Notes: generated by a model not told the origin, from the letters alone. Counted from the first letter of the stretch, positions 35,823-50,200 are shown. The stretch: 64,000 nucleotides of DNA from Dillenia suffruticosa (GCA_033439265.1 JAVTVX010000012.1:34040261-34104260), one strand, 5' to 3'. Numbers and translations are program-made.

Positions 35823-37052
35823 TTAGCATTTTAATAAAATTATAATGATAAATTTACTTCATATTTAGCATCCATTACATAACTCAAATATTTCATAAGT
35901 AAGATTGATTTTTATAGTAGTATTTAGATAAAATAGTTATAATTATGTTCTCTGCATGGTGATGACCCAGATCTAATTTAAAATCATTATTGCAACCGAA
36001 TTTGATTTTAATTTTAGATTTATTTTTTAAAGGGTAGTAATTACTTTTCGGGAAGGAAAAAAAAAAGCAAAATACCCCTCCTAATAAGTAAACAAGACTA
36101 ATTAGAGTGTATTTTGATCTATTAATTCTTTTTAGAAAAGTATTGATGGTAACTAAAATTGAACCATGATTTTAATTCTAATTCTAATCTTCTGTTGTTA
36201 AAACATGGGTTTGGTTTTGAACGCAATCAGTTATCGCTATCCTTTTTTGCTAGTAAAAGGTAAAAAAATAAAAGTATTACTAAGTTGTTGTCGAGTGTTG
36301 TCAAATTCAATTTAAGGATAGTTTTCTCATCATATTTTTTTTTATTATAAAATTTTGAATTCAATATTTAATTAAAAATTTAACATTTATATTTATTAAA
36401 CCATCTCCCTATTGTTTACAAGCCTCAAAGTTCTGATAAGATATAATCATAGTGGAAGCCACTTCTATGGTGTCAAATATTATTGAATATGGGTACTCGT
36501 GTCCCACGTTGAAGCCACTTTGATTTTTTTTTTTTTTTTTTATGATCAGTATTTAAGTTTTATTCAATTAATATGATTTGAATATTATGAAACTTATTTT
36601 AGAAGTTGACTTTTTTTAAATTTTTTTTATTATTTTTAAAATTCATATTTAAAATTTTTGATTAAACAAATAAAATATCTTACAGGCCGACCTAAAGAAA
36701 TTCGACGGGAACCACTTTAATGACACAAAACTAGTACGCATTTGTTTGGTTGGGTTCGCAGTTGGATCAGATACGTGTCAGTGAAGGGCCCCCCTTCAAA
36801 AATTAATAGTTCAATCGCCTGCGAGAGAAATCCAGTGAATCCAATCCATGATGTATAGAAAGGGAGAGGGGTGTTTTCATCCGTGTGACAATGAAAATAA
36901 GTATATATTCGGAGTCCCTAATATTTTATCAAAATTTTCACCGAATTCTGAATGAGTTCCTATTGAGTTCTAGACGTATAACTTTAGTTATAATCTTAAT
37001 TCAGAAAAGTAAAACAGAAGCTTGCCTTCTACTTTTATTTCCACCATAGACA

Positions 37053-37055
<3 letters not shown>

Positions 37056-37105
<50 letters not shown>
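37056..37105. repeat. (GA)n microsatellite
   Basis: About 50 bp of perfect GA repeat, the longest in the window. A (CT)n run of about 28 bp lies at 37301-37328, making a potential inverted pair 200 bp apart. Confidence 0.95.
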
Positions 37106-37110
<5 letters not shown>

Positions 37111-37296
37111 CACAGAAGAAGAGAAAAGAACATGATATGATAAATCACAAGAGCTATTTAAGATACAAAAATTGAAAACTCTGAAAAAAAATAAAAGTAT
37201 TAAATCAAATAATTCGAGACCATTCAAAATTTAAAAGCAAAGAAACACAGTTGGAGTAACAAAACATGGGACAGAGAGATTAAATTTCACCATCAA

Positions 37297-37329
<33 letters not shown>

Positions 37330-37799
37330 AATTCTAAACACCTTATACACTATTCTACACTATTTAGATTTCTTTCCATATTTTTTTAGTATTATTTATA
37401 AAAATAGTACCAATTTTTATGAATAATATTTATCGTAATATATTTTATAATTAATTTAGTAAATAATGTTATGCAAAAACTTTTATTATAATATATTTGC
37501 TCGTCCACTCGATCTATGGGTATACGATTTGGCAGAGTAAGATTGACCTAATCTTACCCATCTAGTCTCTAATGAAACTCTGATCAAAGGGTTAAGAGTA
37601 CTGTTTGGCCGTCACCTACGGTCGGAAGCACATTTTCCATACGATGGATGCGGCGGTATTATTATTTTAACCACACTCCAGTGGGGGCCTGGGATTACAC
37701 GAATTACGATGTTAAAGAGTCACGTATTTCTGTCTACCTCCCCACCCACATGTAAAGCGCGGAAGGCGCTTCCTGTTCATCCAAAAATTCGGACGTCCC

Positions 37800-38984
37800 T
37801 GCGTGATCGTCCGAGTATTTTTGAGCCCCAACTTCTTCCTTTTTGTTTCATTCACGTCCGCACAACTTTCTTTGTTTTTTTTTTTTTTTTTCCTTCACGT
37901 CCCTTTTTTTCTGATTTTTTTTTTCGTTCGCCTTCTTCTCCTATTCTGCCACAACTTTTTTTTATTTTTTTTTTGTCTCCTTTGCATCTTTTTTTTTCTA
38001 TGACTTCTTTTTTTTCATTCACGTCTCCTATTTTTTATTCACATTTTCCTTTTTTTGTTTCATGTAAGTTCTCGTACTTTCTTTATCCTTTTTTCACTTG
38101 GATTCTTCGTTTTCATGAGATCACATTTATTTTTTTTTTCATTCAGATCTTTTATTTTTTTGATTATTTTTTTCACTTAAATCTTTTATTTTTTTAGGAC
38201 ATTAGTTTTTTTCCTTTTTTGACCCCACGGATAGCCATTTCTTTATTTTTGAATCACAATTTTTTTCTCTTAAGGTCTTTGCTCTTTTTTTTAACCTAAT
38301 TTTTTTTCTCTTAAATTCTTCGTTTTTCTTGGGAACATAGATTTTCCCTTTTTTTTTTGTTTCACGGATAGTCATCCATTTCTTTTTAGGTTGCGGTTTC
38401 AAATTTTTTCATTTAGGTTTTCACTCTTTTTTTTCCAAATTGTTTCTTTTAGGTCGTTCTTTTTTTTAGATATAAGTTTTTCTCTCTTCTTTGGTCTCAC
38501 TTGTCCATTCAATTCCTTTTTTTATCCAATTTTTTCACTTTAATCTTTCATTTTTTTAACATAGATTTTTTTCCTTTTTTTGCCCATTGATCATTGTCCA
38601 TTTATTTTAAAATTAAAATTTTTTATTTTTTTCTATTCAGCTCTTTACTTTTTTTATTTTTTGACCATTTTTTTCTCTCTGACTCCTTTTTTTAACATAA
38701 GTTTTTCTACTTTTTGTTTTTTTTTAAGCCTCACCGATAGTTATCCCTTTATTTCTACTTTTTTTTACTCCACTTATTATCCTTTTTTTACCTTATTTAT
38801 TGGTTTTTTTTGGAAGTCCAATTGTTACTCTTTTTCTTTGATATATACTATTATTTTCACTACTTTGAATAATAATTTAGTTTAAATATTAGGTTAATTA
38901 AAAATATAATAAATATTTATATAGTAAAAAAATATAATACAAATCTTATGAACATCCTGCGCATTAACACGGGGCAATAACTAG
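37800..38984 (+). mobile_element. Helitron-like non-autonomous element, T-rich, third copy
   Basis: The same polypyrimidine body as the elements in units A and B (recurring CACTTAAATCTTT, ACATAGATTTTTTTCC and CGGATAGTCATCC-type phrases). The same 3' end is present: ATCTTATGAACATCCTGCGC, an imperfect palindrome, then AACTAG at 38979-38984 followed by T. The 5' end could not be fixed; it may lie near 37730. No transposase coding sequence. Confidence 0.55.
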
Positions 38985-39430
38985 TTTTTTTTATAGATCA
39001 TAGACATCAGAATTTAAGATTTTTAAAAGAAAATAGATCATATCAATTAAATTATTACTTATTATTCATCATTTCATCAATCATATATATTAAAATCAAT
39101 AGAAATTTACAAAAATAAATATAAAATTGTGTGTGAGTTGTATGTGTAGTTAGTAATCGAATGGTTTTGATTTTATATAAATAAAATTTCTATATATGTA
39201 CGTAGAGATAGAAATTTACATTTTCCCATTATTTCACTAATTATACTAATTTACTATTTTCTATATTTTTATAAAATATCATTTCTTCGTATCGTTTTGT
39301 AACGATTTCCGTGTTCCCCTTATTATTTCCACGTGACCTAGTTTTAAAGGGTCTCTCTTGAATTAAGCAGTTCTATTTATGTATTTTCCATAGATAATTA
39401 AAATATTTAAAATGCTGGACTAATGATGCA
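38985..39430. repeat. Repeat shared with 18952-19410
   Basis: About 440 bp just after the Helitron end match the flank of the decayed Helitron end at 18951, including TCATCATTTC and the CTCTCTTGAATTAA region. The two loci therefore derive from one ancestral segment. Confidence 0.75.
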
Positions 39431-41941
39431 TTTTCTCTTGAATTAAGCTATTTTAGAAGGACTCTCTTAAATGTTTAAAATTCATACATTCTCTGAAAAA
39501 ATTCTTAAAATTGATTAAAAAAATAAAAAATTAATGATTTATAATTTCCATCAATATTAAAATAGTTAGGATTTTTTAAGATTTATAAATGTGACAAAAC
39601 TGTGACATTTGAGATAACTAAGAACAAATTTATCAATATAGATATTTTCATTAAAAAAGTCAGATAAAATCTCTTTCAGGAATTTTTTCTCTATTTTCAA
39701 CATTAAAAAATATAGATTTTTTAAAACAATTTTAAAAAATCCTTTAACTTAACTTTTAGTTTTAAGTTGTCTATAAATTGAAAAAAAAAATACACCAAAT
39801 ATTATAAGAGAACATATATAGAATTGCTATTCGAAGGTCTATGACTGATTCAACATGTGGCTTACCGTCACCGTTTTTGTTTTATCGTATAATTTATCTT
39901 GTTAAAATTTAGATTTTTCCAAGACAAGAGAACAAGGGAAATGAACATTGTTAGATGTAATCTAGATTCCATTGCCTTAATAATTTATGCTATTAATCCA
40001 ATGTCTCTTATGATAATGAAACATCGATCAATCAATCCATAGTTGTCTTGGCTGGCTTTTGTAGTGACCAAGCGATTTCTCTCCATGTGCCTCTGCCCTA
40101 GAGATTCTTCACTAAAATCCCATGAAATAGCGAAGCATATATGATGTTTCCATAGGGCACCCATATATTCTCATTTAGACCAGCACTCTGCATAACCATG
40201 CATTCACATGTCAACCAACTGTACCAAATAGGTGTTTTGCTTTTGTCTGTGCCTTGATAGCATGTGATGAGCATAAAACACTTGCTAAAAATGGAAAAGA
40301 CAAGAATTTTAATTAATAACTTTTGTTGTTAGCATCGGGATTTTCTTTCCATGTAAGAACAATCGAATAATAAAACACTCTTATTCAAATTTTTTTCAAA
40401 ATCTCGTAAATACATACATTTTCATGATTTTCGTAATTTTATGTAACAAAATAATGGCATCGGGATTTTCTCAATATGTGTAAGAGTGAATCCCAAATGT
40501 GGAAGCCTTTTCTTCGACTCGTGGTTTTGTATAATTTATAAATTATCTTGAATGGTACATACCAAACAATAACGTTTTAGGGTATAAACTATAAACATGA
40601 CCGAAGCGAGGAGAATCAATAGGAGCACTCCTAATTAACCTTTTTTAAAACATAAAGAAAAATTATGTATATAATTTAAAAATCTTTAAATATTATTTAA
40701 CTCGCTAAAAACTATTTTCTCCGGTCTCTCATATTATAATATGAAATTTAGGGAGCTCTAATTTTGAAAATCATCTCTCCTTTTGCTTTCTCATTTTTTT
40801 ATTATTTTAGGTTTTTTATTTGGGGGGGGTGGTTTGGGGGGGCTTTTTATACTGATTTCATTACCAAAAATTTAGGGTGTAGTGTCTCAGAAGCGCTGCT
40901 CACTTTTACCCTTTTTTCCTTGTACCAAAAGAATTTAATCCCATTTGATTTTCCCATATAAAAAAGTGAATTTTCGAAATGATAATAGTGTTGCTTGAAA
41001 ATATCTTAATGTAAATCCGGTAGTTTTAATATCGTGGGAGTAATTTAAACTTTAAATGGATGTATATATATATTTTTTATAAAATAGAAGAGACTCGAAC
41101 TCAAGATAAGTATTAATTATTACTTCACCTTTAAATGACAATTTAAAAAATTAAAGAAGTATTAATTATTTTTCAAACTTTAACTTAATCTATTTCTATT
41201 AAATGCTTAACATGATAAATTAAAAACAATTTAGTCGGTTAATATTACTTCACCTTTGTTCAATCATTTAAAATTTAAAATTTAAAGGACATTTAAAATG
41301 AAATAAAAAGATATATCTGAATTTGCTCGTTAATACTAAATATGTCAAGTTTATTTGATTCAACTCAATTTAATATAATTTTTACTTTAATTTAGTAAAT
41401 AAATAAAATCAATTGTAGAATTTTGATTGAAATTAGGTTTCACCTAACTCACTCAATTAATGAAATTTATATTAATTCAACATAATTTATTTTAAAAAAT
41501 AAACTGACTAAGTGCCGTGCCCTTTTGCCTCTCAATTCAACTTCAACCCAAACGAAGCGTTTGTGATTTTGAAGGGGTCAAAGTTACGGAGTTGCCCCCC
41601 TCGAGGACACCAAACCCCATGCGTAGGTGTAACTATAATAATATCTTTATGATCAACACGCTAAAATGGAGAAAATTTGAACAGAAAAAGAAAAAGGAGG
41701 GTAATTTTGGAAAATTGAAAAAATGGCACCATGCCATACAAATGGTGTGACAAACTCCAAAAATGTTGTTTTTTTCTTCTAAAATGGACAAAAGGCAGAT
41801 GCCATTTTCATGTTTGTGGGATTTATTTAAATTAAAATACATGCATCCAAAGAAGTGGACCGTTGGCCGATTGTAAAGTCCTAAAATACAGACTATCGCA
41901 TAACATCCTGCCCTTTGGACGGCACAATATATCTAATCCGA

Positions 41942-41972
<31 letters not shown>

Positions 41973-42790
41973 CCTATCCGGAGATGGAGGTATGAAGTTC
42001 AATTCAAAGGCTATCAAATATTTATTTTTGCAATCTTAAGATTCCAAAATTTTGATTCAAAAGTTTAATACACAGACTTCGCGTATCATTGATGTATGTA
42101 ATGATTTTCTTCTCCGTACAACTACCTTTTGTGTAAGGAGACAATTCCACTGTGATGATCCTCACAGTTTTGCATTTGTTGGTTCACAATCACATTGCAA
42201 ATCTCGTACTCTTTTTCTACCCTCCCCAGGTGCCGTCGATTCACACATGAATAGTAATTGTTAAATGATTATCGTGATTTTATCGTAATCATATAAAAAT
42301 TATCATGTGAATAATAGAAAGTTTTTTAATTTAATATAGATTTTGGAATTAGAATTAAAAATATTTTTTATAATGAAGATTGAAAAATTATTTCAATAAA
42401 AAAGATTAGTATTCAAAACTAGTAATTCTCTTCCTTATAAAAACAGCTCTTCTTCATCGCATTCTCTTCCATATACCAGAGACCATGACAAAATAATATT
42501 GCCTAGCTTGTATTTATTGTATGCTCATTATCACCTACTTCATCACATTATTCAAGATATAAACTAGGTCATATCCCCGTCTCGACTCATAGGAGGGATG
42601 ATGAATGATTGATTTAATTAAATGAATTATTAGATTTTTTAATTAAATTTTGATTTTAAAATTTTAAATAAAAGAAATTTATATTAAAAGAATTATCTTT
42701 AAATAAAGTTTTTAAAAATATTTAAATTAAATTAATTAAAATATAATTTGAAAAAAGGGCGTTACGTGAACGCATGAGCATGACATTCGC
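39431..42790. other. AT-rich intergenic region
   Basis: No gene recognised. It has a poly-T of about 28 bp at 41942-41969. The stretch 41510-41640 is less AT-rich but has no convincing frame. Confidence 0.45.
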
Positions 42791-42794
42791 GGGC

Positions 42795-42802
42795 CATGCA
42801 TG
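42795..42802. promoter_or_regulatory. RY element (CATGCATG) upstream of the VAL gene
   Basis: A palindromic CATGCATG, 522 bp upstream of the VAL start codon. RY motifs (CATGCA) are the known DNA target of B3 domains of the ABI3/FUS3/LEC2 and VAL families. Confidence 0.45.
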
Positions 42803-43323
42803 ACTATTAAATGCACACCGAATCACATTTCCTCCCACCATCTCTCAAGTACGGAATTCTCAGATACTCTCTCTTCGAATAATCCCATCTTCAACATTAC
42901 GAAAATACCCCTGCCCAAAACTCTATCCCTATCCCGCTCGGATATTATGGAAATTCGGCCAATGACAACGAGGAAAACATGTGGCGAGAGAGAGAAGAAA
43001 GAGAAAATGAGGAAAGAGAAAGTAAGAAGATATGTAGCGAGAGAAAGAGGAGAGAGAAAATAGTGAGAGACAGTAGAGGGAGAACAAGAAAGAGAGAAAC
43101 GACGACGCCAAAAATAAGGCACGACTCGACGTGTTTTTAAAGCCTCTTAAATACTCACGTACGTACCCAATTTGTACTTTTTTTCTCTCTCTATCTAGAA
43201 CCCTCTCGTCAGGTTCGTCTCTCTCTCGATTACGTGAAAGTGGTTCGTCATTTTGAATCTTGCTTTGTTTTGGTGGTTTTTAGGGTTTTTTGTGTGGTTT
43301 TAGTAGTTTCAAGCAGTGTAATT

Positions 43324-46300
43324 ATGGCTACAACACCGACGAAGCTGTGTATGAATTATCACTGCAAAGAAGTGAAATCGGAGCCATGGAGGAGGGGTTG
43401 GCGTCTTCGAAATGGTGACTTCGCTAATCTCTGCGATCGATGCGGGTTAGTGGAAAATTTTTCACTCTCTTTAGTCTTTCCGTTACTGTTTTTTCTGCAC
43501 TAATTTCAATTTTCACGTTTTCTGGATTCTTATCTCTTTATCTCTGTGTCATTCTTTTCTAGGGATTTTGGTTAGCAACTAGAGTTCTGAATTAATGGCT
43601 TAATTAGTTGCTATGATTGCGTTTTAATTAAATAACCAGTTGAAATGCTTTGTTTTTGTTGAATGGATGTGTTGCTGCTCTGTTAATGACGGTATTAGAT
43701 TGTGCTGTTAATTTTGGTGAAATCATAATTTGAATGCTGAACTTTTTTGGGTAACTAATGATTTTTTTTTTTTCTTGTGGGGGTGGGGGTATTCTTGGAA
43801 TCACCGGGTTGATCTATTGAGGGTTAGATAAGTCTTCAGGGCTGGCTATTAGTCCTGGTTGGATATTTAGATGGAAAATGCCTTTTGACATGAAAACTTA
43901 ATGAATTTAGATGTTTTACACGGATGGGACTAAATTTTGGTGGGTTAAGATTGTGATTCGTTGTGTTTTAAAATTTTAGGAAAAAATTTGCACGACAATT
44001 TGAGGTTCTTGTTGTTAGCAACTAGGGATAAAAATGGAGCTTTTAACATGAGTTGGAAGCAAATGTCATCTTGAAGAAAAAGTGTTTTCTTTCATCTCTT
44101 TGTCTGATGCTTTCAGCATTTATGTTTAACAAGAAGTTGGAAAATTTCTACTTGGACTTCTGCCTTTATGCTTAATGAGTGTATTCCGGCAATAAGCTCA
44201 TTACGTATTGAGCTGGATATCAAACACTCCCTCAGCTTAGATGTGTTAATTGTTTGTTCTAATTAATCTAAACAAAAATAGAGCATGGACCATAAGACAT
44301 TCACTAATCTCTGTTAATAAATGTAAGATACAATCGCTGTCCTTGTTTGATGCAGAAGGTGGATCCTGTATTACTAACTGTGCGTGATCTCAATCTTAAT
44401 TTTGAAAGTCAATGTCTAAGATGGTATGAAAACTTTTATTTGAACCACAGCTCTAAAATTAATGGCTCAAGGTCGATATGCTGTGTGAAGAGATGTACTA
44501 AAAATATCCTGTGTGAAGAGATGCACTAAAAGTGTCTTGGGTGGTTCATAACTGAGTAAAATGGGAAGCTCCCATAGTTGTTGTGGTAGAGGATTTTTGT
44601 CATCAGAGAGTGGGTACTTAAAACTTCACTTCTGAATCAGGAACTGAAAAACCATTGGAGGCGTCCAAGCTAAGGTTGATGCTTTCATGGCAAGAAAATG
44701 TTGGTTAACAAATGGATGATTTGTGATGAGTATGAGTTGACCATGTTTATAGTGCTTCCTAAGTTCATTTCACTTTATGAGACTTCCTTTATTCATTGCC
44801 CACTAGCTCATTTGTGTTAGCATTTGTTGTACAAAATGCACTGTCATATTTTGTTATCTTGGTTTGTACCACATAAAGGCACAATCTTTCATGGGAGGGG
44901 CTTAGCTTTTCCACATGTATCAGTTTTGGTAGTTATTGCTACATGTAGTGGGGTTAGTTGAATTTGTGGTTCTCCTCAACATTTTTCTTTTTTAATTTTA
45001 TTTTTTGGATGAACTCTATTTCCCAATCATATAAGATAGCAAATAAGTGGTGAATTAGGTACTTCCATGTGTTCCATAATTAATGTGTTGTTTCCACTTG
45101 AAAATCTAAATCTCGGAAGAATAGATCATTCCTTTGGATGCCCTCCCTATAGCCATTCTTTGTTGATAATTCACCTCCAAAATGTTGGACTATTGCATTT
45201 TCAAGGCTTGCCATTCTTGAGCTCATACAATGACATAATTATTGTTTTTCTTTTTTGCTTTTTTCTTTCTTTTCCGTGTCCAACTTTACAAAAAACTAGA
45301 TAGCCTAATTTGGTACCTTTGAGTCATGCTTTTACAATCAAGCGTTACCTAGATAATTGGTGAACAAGAAAATAATAACAAAATAGATATGTAATTATCT
45401 CCATGTGGTGTTATCATTACAAATTAAAGTGTAGGTTTCCATGTGCTTCTTTTCCATTGTTCAATTTCATGTGGAAGGCCAGAGTCAACGGACAAGGCTG
45501 TCATTTTGTCCATGATTCCCAGAGGGATATGAACTTTCATATCTTTCTCCTGATCTTTGTGCTATCTACCTAGAACCTATTGCAGGAAGCATTGGTTTGA
45601 TGCTAAATAGGATCAAGTCTAAATTAGCCATGATTAACTCCTTAGGTATGAGATTTCTTCAAATAAGCATAATATAAGGAAAAGAAAAACTGTAATGACA
45701 CCGTAGTGCAAGATGAATGGTAGTATACTGTCATGACAGCTGATCTCCTCTTGAGTTGTCTATACTCACAGGTCATGGACAAAGAATTGAATTGTGATTT
45801 TTCACCCTGCAATAAAATTTGAGTAGATCCACTGTATACTTGTTGTGGTAAGGACAGTGGCCTCATTACTTTTGTAGAAGACTTGATACAATTATTAGTG
45901 GTCATCTTCTAATTCCTCGTTTTAGGTTGCGGAAAAGAAAAATTTCCCTTCAAATTTGGTGCAATCTGTCATTTTGATCAAATGATCTAATCTGCTTAAC
46001 TGGGTAAAACATGGATAGAATGTCTGGTAAGATGTTAAGGAGGTGATGTAATGTTGAATGGAAACTGCTAGTTCATTCTGCCTCACTTTTTTTCCTGTCA
46101 CAGAAGCAATTGCAATACTTAAGTTGTACTATAATTGGAAAAACTCTTGAATCAAATTGTTGAATTGGGAATCCTGCATAACTATGACTGCAAATATCAT
46201 ATCTAGGAAACAGAAATTTGTGTGATTTTGTCCCTCTAAATTACTTCCGTAGGTGGATGTGTGGCAAAACTAGAAAAAATAGAATTAGAGATGAAGAGAT

Positions 46301-47242
46301 ACGTAGTAAGTTGAAAGATAGTTCAATTGTGAGTAAAATGCGAGAATATCATCTTAGGTGATTTGGGTATGTGCAACGAAAACCCAAAGACACACCAGTT
46401 AGGAGAATCTAAAGAATTTAAATATAGGAGATTTAGTAAAATACAGATATAGCCTGTTGAAAACTTGGATGCAAGTTATCCATAAATATATAATAGTTAA
46501 GAGTCTAGTTGAGGAGATTGTCTTCGATAGGAATGAGTGGCGTGGGAGAATTCGCACCAACTAAATCAACACCTTTATATGTATATATATTTCAATTTTT
46601 TTATCTCCCCGGTATTTGTCTCTTGTGGCTAACCTCAAAATTTGGGTTTAAGATCTAGTTTTTTGTTATTGTTGTAGGCAGCAAAAGTGAACTTGAGTGT
46701 GAACTAGGCACCCAGAATCTATATTAACGAGAGAAGCTAAAATTTGCTTAAAACTTATGAGGACGGAGAAGTGGATCTTCCCATATCCTTTCGCTCTTGT
46801 TCTCCCTTTGGTGGTTACTTTCACCCATGTTGTTGCTTCTCAATTGTATTCACGATGTGCACATTTCGCCAAAAAAGATTTTATGGCTTCTCCGCTAGTG
46901 CTTGTAGTGTTTCATTGGTTTCCTATTTTTATTTTTGTTCTTTTTTGTTTTTTATTTTGTGTGTGCATGTGCGAACGCTCGTCTTTAGCTTATCTAATGG
47001 AACAAATCTCATGTGGGTTGATAGGGGTCCTATGTTTTTTCTATGATCTTTGCTGATAATCAATGTATATGTTTGCTTTTTAACTCTCTTGAATATAATC
47101 TTATGTAATTCAAATTTTCATGTGCAATTTCATTTAGCTCGGCTTTTGAGGAGGGAAGATTCTGTGATGCTTTCCATTCAAATGACTCTGGTTGGAGACA
47201 ATGTGTCCCCTGTGGAAAGGTGAGAAGATAAATTAGTTTGCG

Positions 47243-47278
<36 letters not shown>

Positions 47279-50200
47279 CCTAGTTGTGGCTCCTTCGGTA
47301 GGTTTTCTGCTTTCTAACCTGCATGGATGACTTATTTCTTCAAGATTGTATATTTGGTTCATTTATGGGTTCAACTATCTAAGCTTTGCAAGTATATTGT
47401 CATTCTCATTGGCAGCGATTGCACTGTGGATGCATTGCCTCAGTTCATACAATGGTTGTACTTGATTATGGTGGAGTTAGCTGCATAACTTGTGCACGGA
47501 AAACTATAAATATTCTTCCGGTATGGTCAGATTGCAATTATCTTGCTTTGCAAGTAGATTTTCATTTCTCCTCCTTCATGTTATTGCCTTTGCCTCATCT
47601 TTTCTAGGGTTTTACTGCTGGTTGCTGTTTGTTTTACTCATTTTATTCCTTATTTGTAATCTCTGAATTAAGTATTAATTTTTAGAATTCTATTTGGTTA
47701 GTATATGTAGATTTAGCAAGAGACATAGGGTAGCCTTGGAATTATATGCATGTGTGTGGTAATTTTGGGGATGGATAACATAGTTAATTTTGTATTGCAT
47801 GGATGGGCCCCACAGTTCTTCAAAAAAGATCCAATCTTCTGAATATATTTCTTATTTGTAAATGTTGCTAGTATGGTAGTCGGATCATGGGACTAAAGTT
47901 TTGTTGTTGCTATTGCAACCCATCGTTCTATTTCTTGTTAGAGCCATTTCAATGATTTGCATTTGGGTGTTTTGCTGTAAATTCATATTTTAAAGGAGTT
48001 CCCCCCCCCCCTTCCTTTTTGCATGGTCATTGCAGTCCTTAATCTGTCATGCTGCTGTCTTCTTCATATTTTGCATTTTATTTTTTGCTGTGTGTTTCAA
48101 ATGACTTGACTATTTTGGCTTTTGAATGGAAGATTTCTTACATCTGTATTGAGTCTGCCTTGTAATATGATTAGGTAGTTTGGGTTATGTGTTGATGAGT
48201 GTTCACCTGTGCATTTTCCGTCAGTGAGAGAGAACTTTTAGTCATCTCATGCTTTTTAGATTTCAGGTTTTCCTTTGAATGTGAGTGATAGGAAAACATT
48301 TTAATAAATTTCTAGTATTCTTTCTTCTATTACCCTTACTTCCATTTTGTTCTCCTTTGTTCTTCATTGGCATTAGACATCTACTTGTTATTCTATTCTT
48401 GTCAAACTTTTATATATTCTGATTTTCTAGGTTTTATCATAAGTTGATATATGCTCTTTAGGTGTTTATGTCATGAGGTAATTTAACATAAAAGCCTCTC
48501 ATTATGAGTCTTGGAAGCATTAATAGTTCACACCTTAATGCTGAAATCATGTTTTGAAGCAACTGCTATATTTATCTGCTGTGATTAAGTTTATTCTGTT
48601 GGTATAGTTGTTTTACAAGCTTAAAGTTGTCAATTCTCCGTGTTTCAGACACCGAATCCAGTCTGGCCGCCTTCTTTGTTTCTTTCTCCACCTACATCTG
48701 ATAGACTCCATGTCAAAAACTGGAGTCAGACACCTAGCTCAGGTTTGATTGGGCCATGGCGTCAAGCACCCATTTTACTGGAGAGTTCTTCTCAGTCTGA
48801 GCTTCATCATGGGATGCCTTCTGAAGTTGACATGTCAGGTGGCATTGAGAGACACATTGCTGGTGAGCACTTATCTGCTTTACTGGAAAAAAGGAAAACA
48901 GAGGATATGACTGAAACAAAAATGAATGGAAGCCTGAAGCTTGGTACATCTGAAATGCTTGAAAGTGGCAATATTGGTATTGATCCTTTCTTTGCAACAT
49001 TCATATTCGACAAGGAGGGAAATTTTTGGTAGTTTAGTGTGGTAAGTTCTCTAATTGATTAACAAAATAAATTTTGCTGAATCTGATACAATTGCAGGAA
49101 TTAAGAGTGGAGAAAAACCCCGTTCATCCCTTTATGCTAGTAAAAAATCTAGCTCTAAGGATGATCTGTCTGCACACATTGGTCCAGCTGTACCTTCACT
49201 ACCAAATGAGACAAATGGTCAAAGCAAAGGTTCTGGGGCTCACTTAAAACTTCCAACGTCATCAACTTCCCTGACAAAGCAATTTAATTGTAATCCAATA
49301 AATGGTGTTGAGACTTCTGGTGAAACTCATGTGCGAAATGGAAGACCTCGGGCAGAGGGAAGGCGAACTCATTTACTTCCTAGGTACTGGCCTAGGATAA
49401 CTGATGAAGAGCTGCAGCAAATCTCTGGGGAGTATCCTTTGATTGTTCATGGACTAAATTTTCACTTTGTGTATGTAGGTATATATTTCCATGCATGTGT
49501 TTCCATGCATGTAAATATGTACATATTTAGAACTCTGTACATGTATCTTTTTGGTATGCTGAAATTTGAAAACCTTAAAATGTAACTTAACAAGTTGTTA
49601 TTCTTAACCGTATGCCAGTCCAAATTCTGTAATCACTCCTTTATTCGAGAAAACATTGAGTGCCAGCGATGCTGGGCGAATCGGAAGACTAGTGCTGCCA
49701 AAAAAATGTGCGGAGGTACGACTAAAGTTCTCATTTGACCTCATTGTTTGTCTTCTCCTGGTTGATGTATTGTTGTATATAACATAAGTAAATAGAGTTG
49801 GTGCAAATCAAGGAAAAGGAAAATTTGTATTCTTGCTTGGGAATCTTCTTTGCATGTTTTTGTGAAATTTAAAATTTCTTTTTTCAAAAATTTCTTTTGA
49901 ATTTTTTTTTTTTAAAATATTTTTTGGGTTACCAGAGAGACTCTGGATGTAGATGTAGCCCTTTTGTCTTGTTTTGGATTATTAGCTTTGTAAGTTCTTG
50001 GATTGGCACGCCCTTATTGCCTTTAATAAAGTTTTTTTTCATCCAAAAATATATATATATATTTTTTTTAAGTTAAAAGCTTTTTTTCTGAAAACTTACC
50101 ATTTGGGAAATCCATCCACACCGATCCCCAACCTACCAAAGAAGCTGAAGATGCTCTCTCGCTCCTTTGCTGCTCTACAAAAATGATGTCACAATGCAGA

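Larger units (their letters stand above)
35117..37799. other. Intergenic region upstream of syntaxin gene
   Basis: Presumed promoter DNA of the syntaxin gene, then AT-rich spacer. It contains a TA/CA microsatellite, a long GA and a CT microsatellite (listed separately). No gene seen. Confidence 0.45.

Noticed and set aside
37056..37328. GA and CT runs as a hairpin or microRNA precursor
   Set aside because: Dinucleotide runs in opposite sense are common by chance; no unique stem sequence is present.
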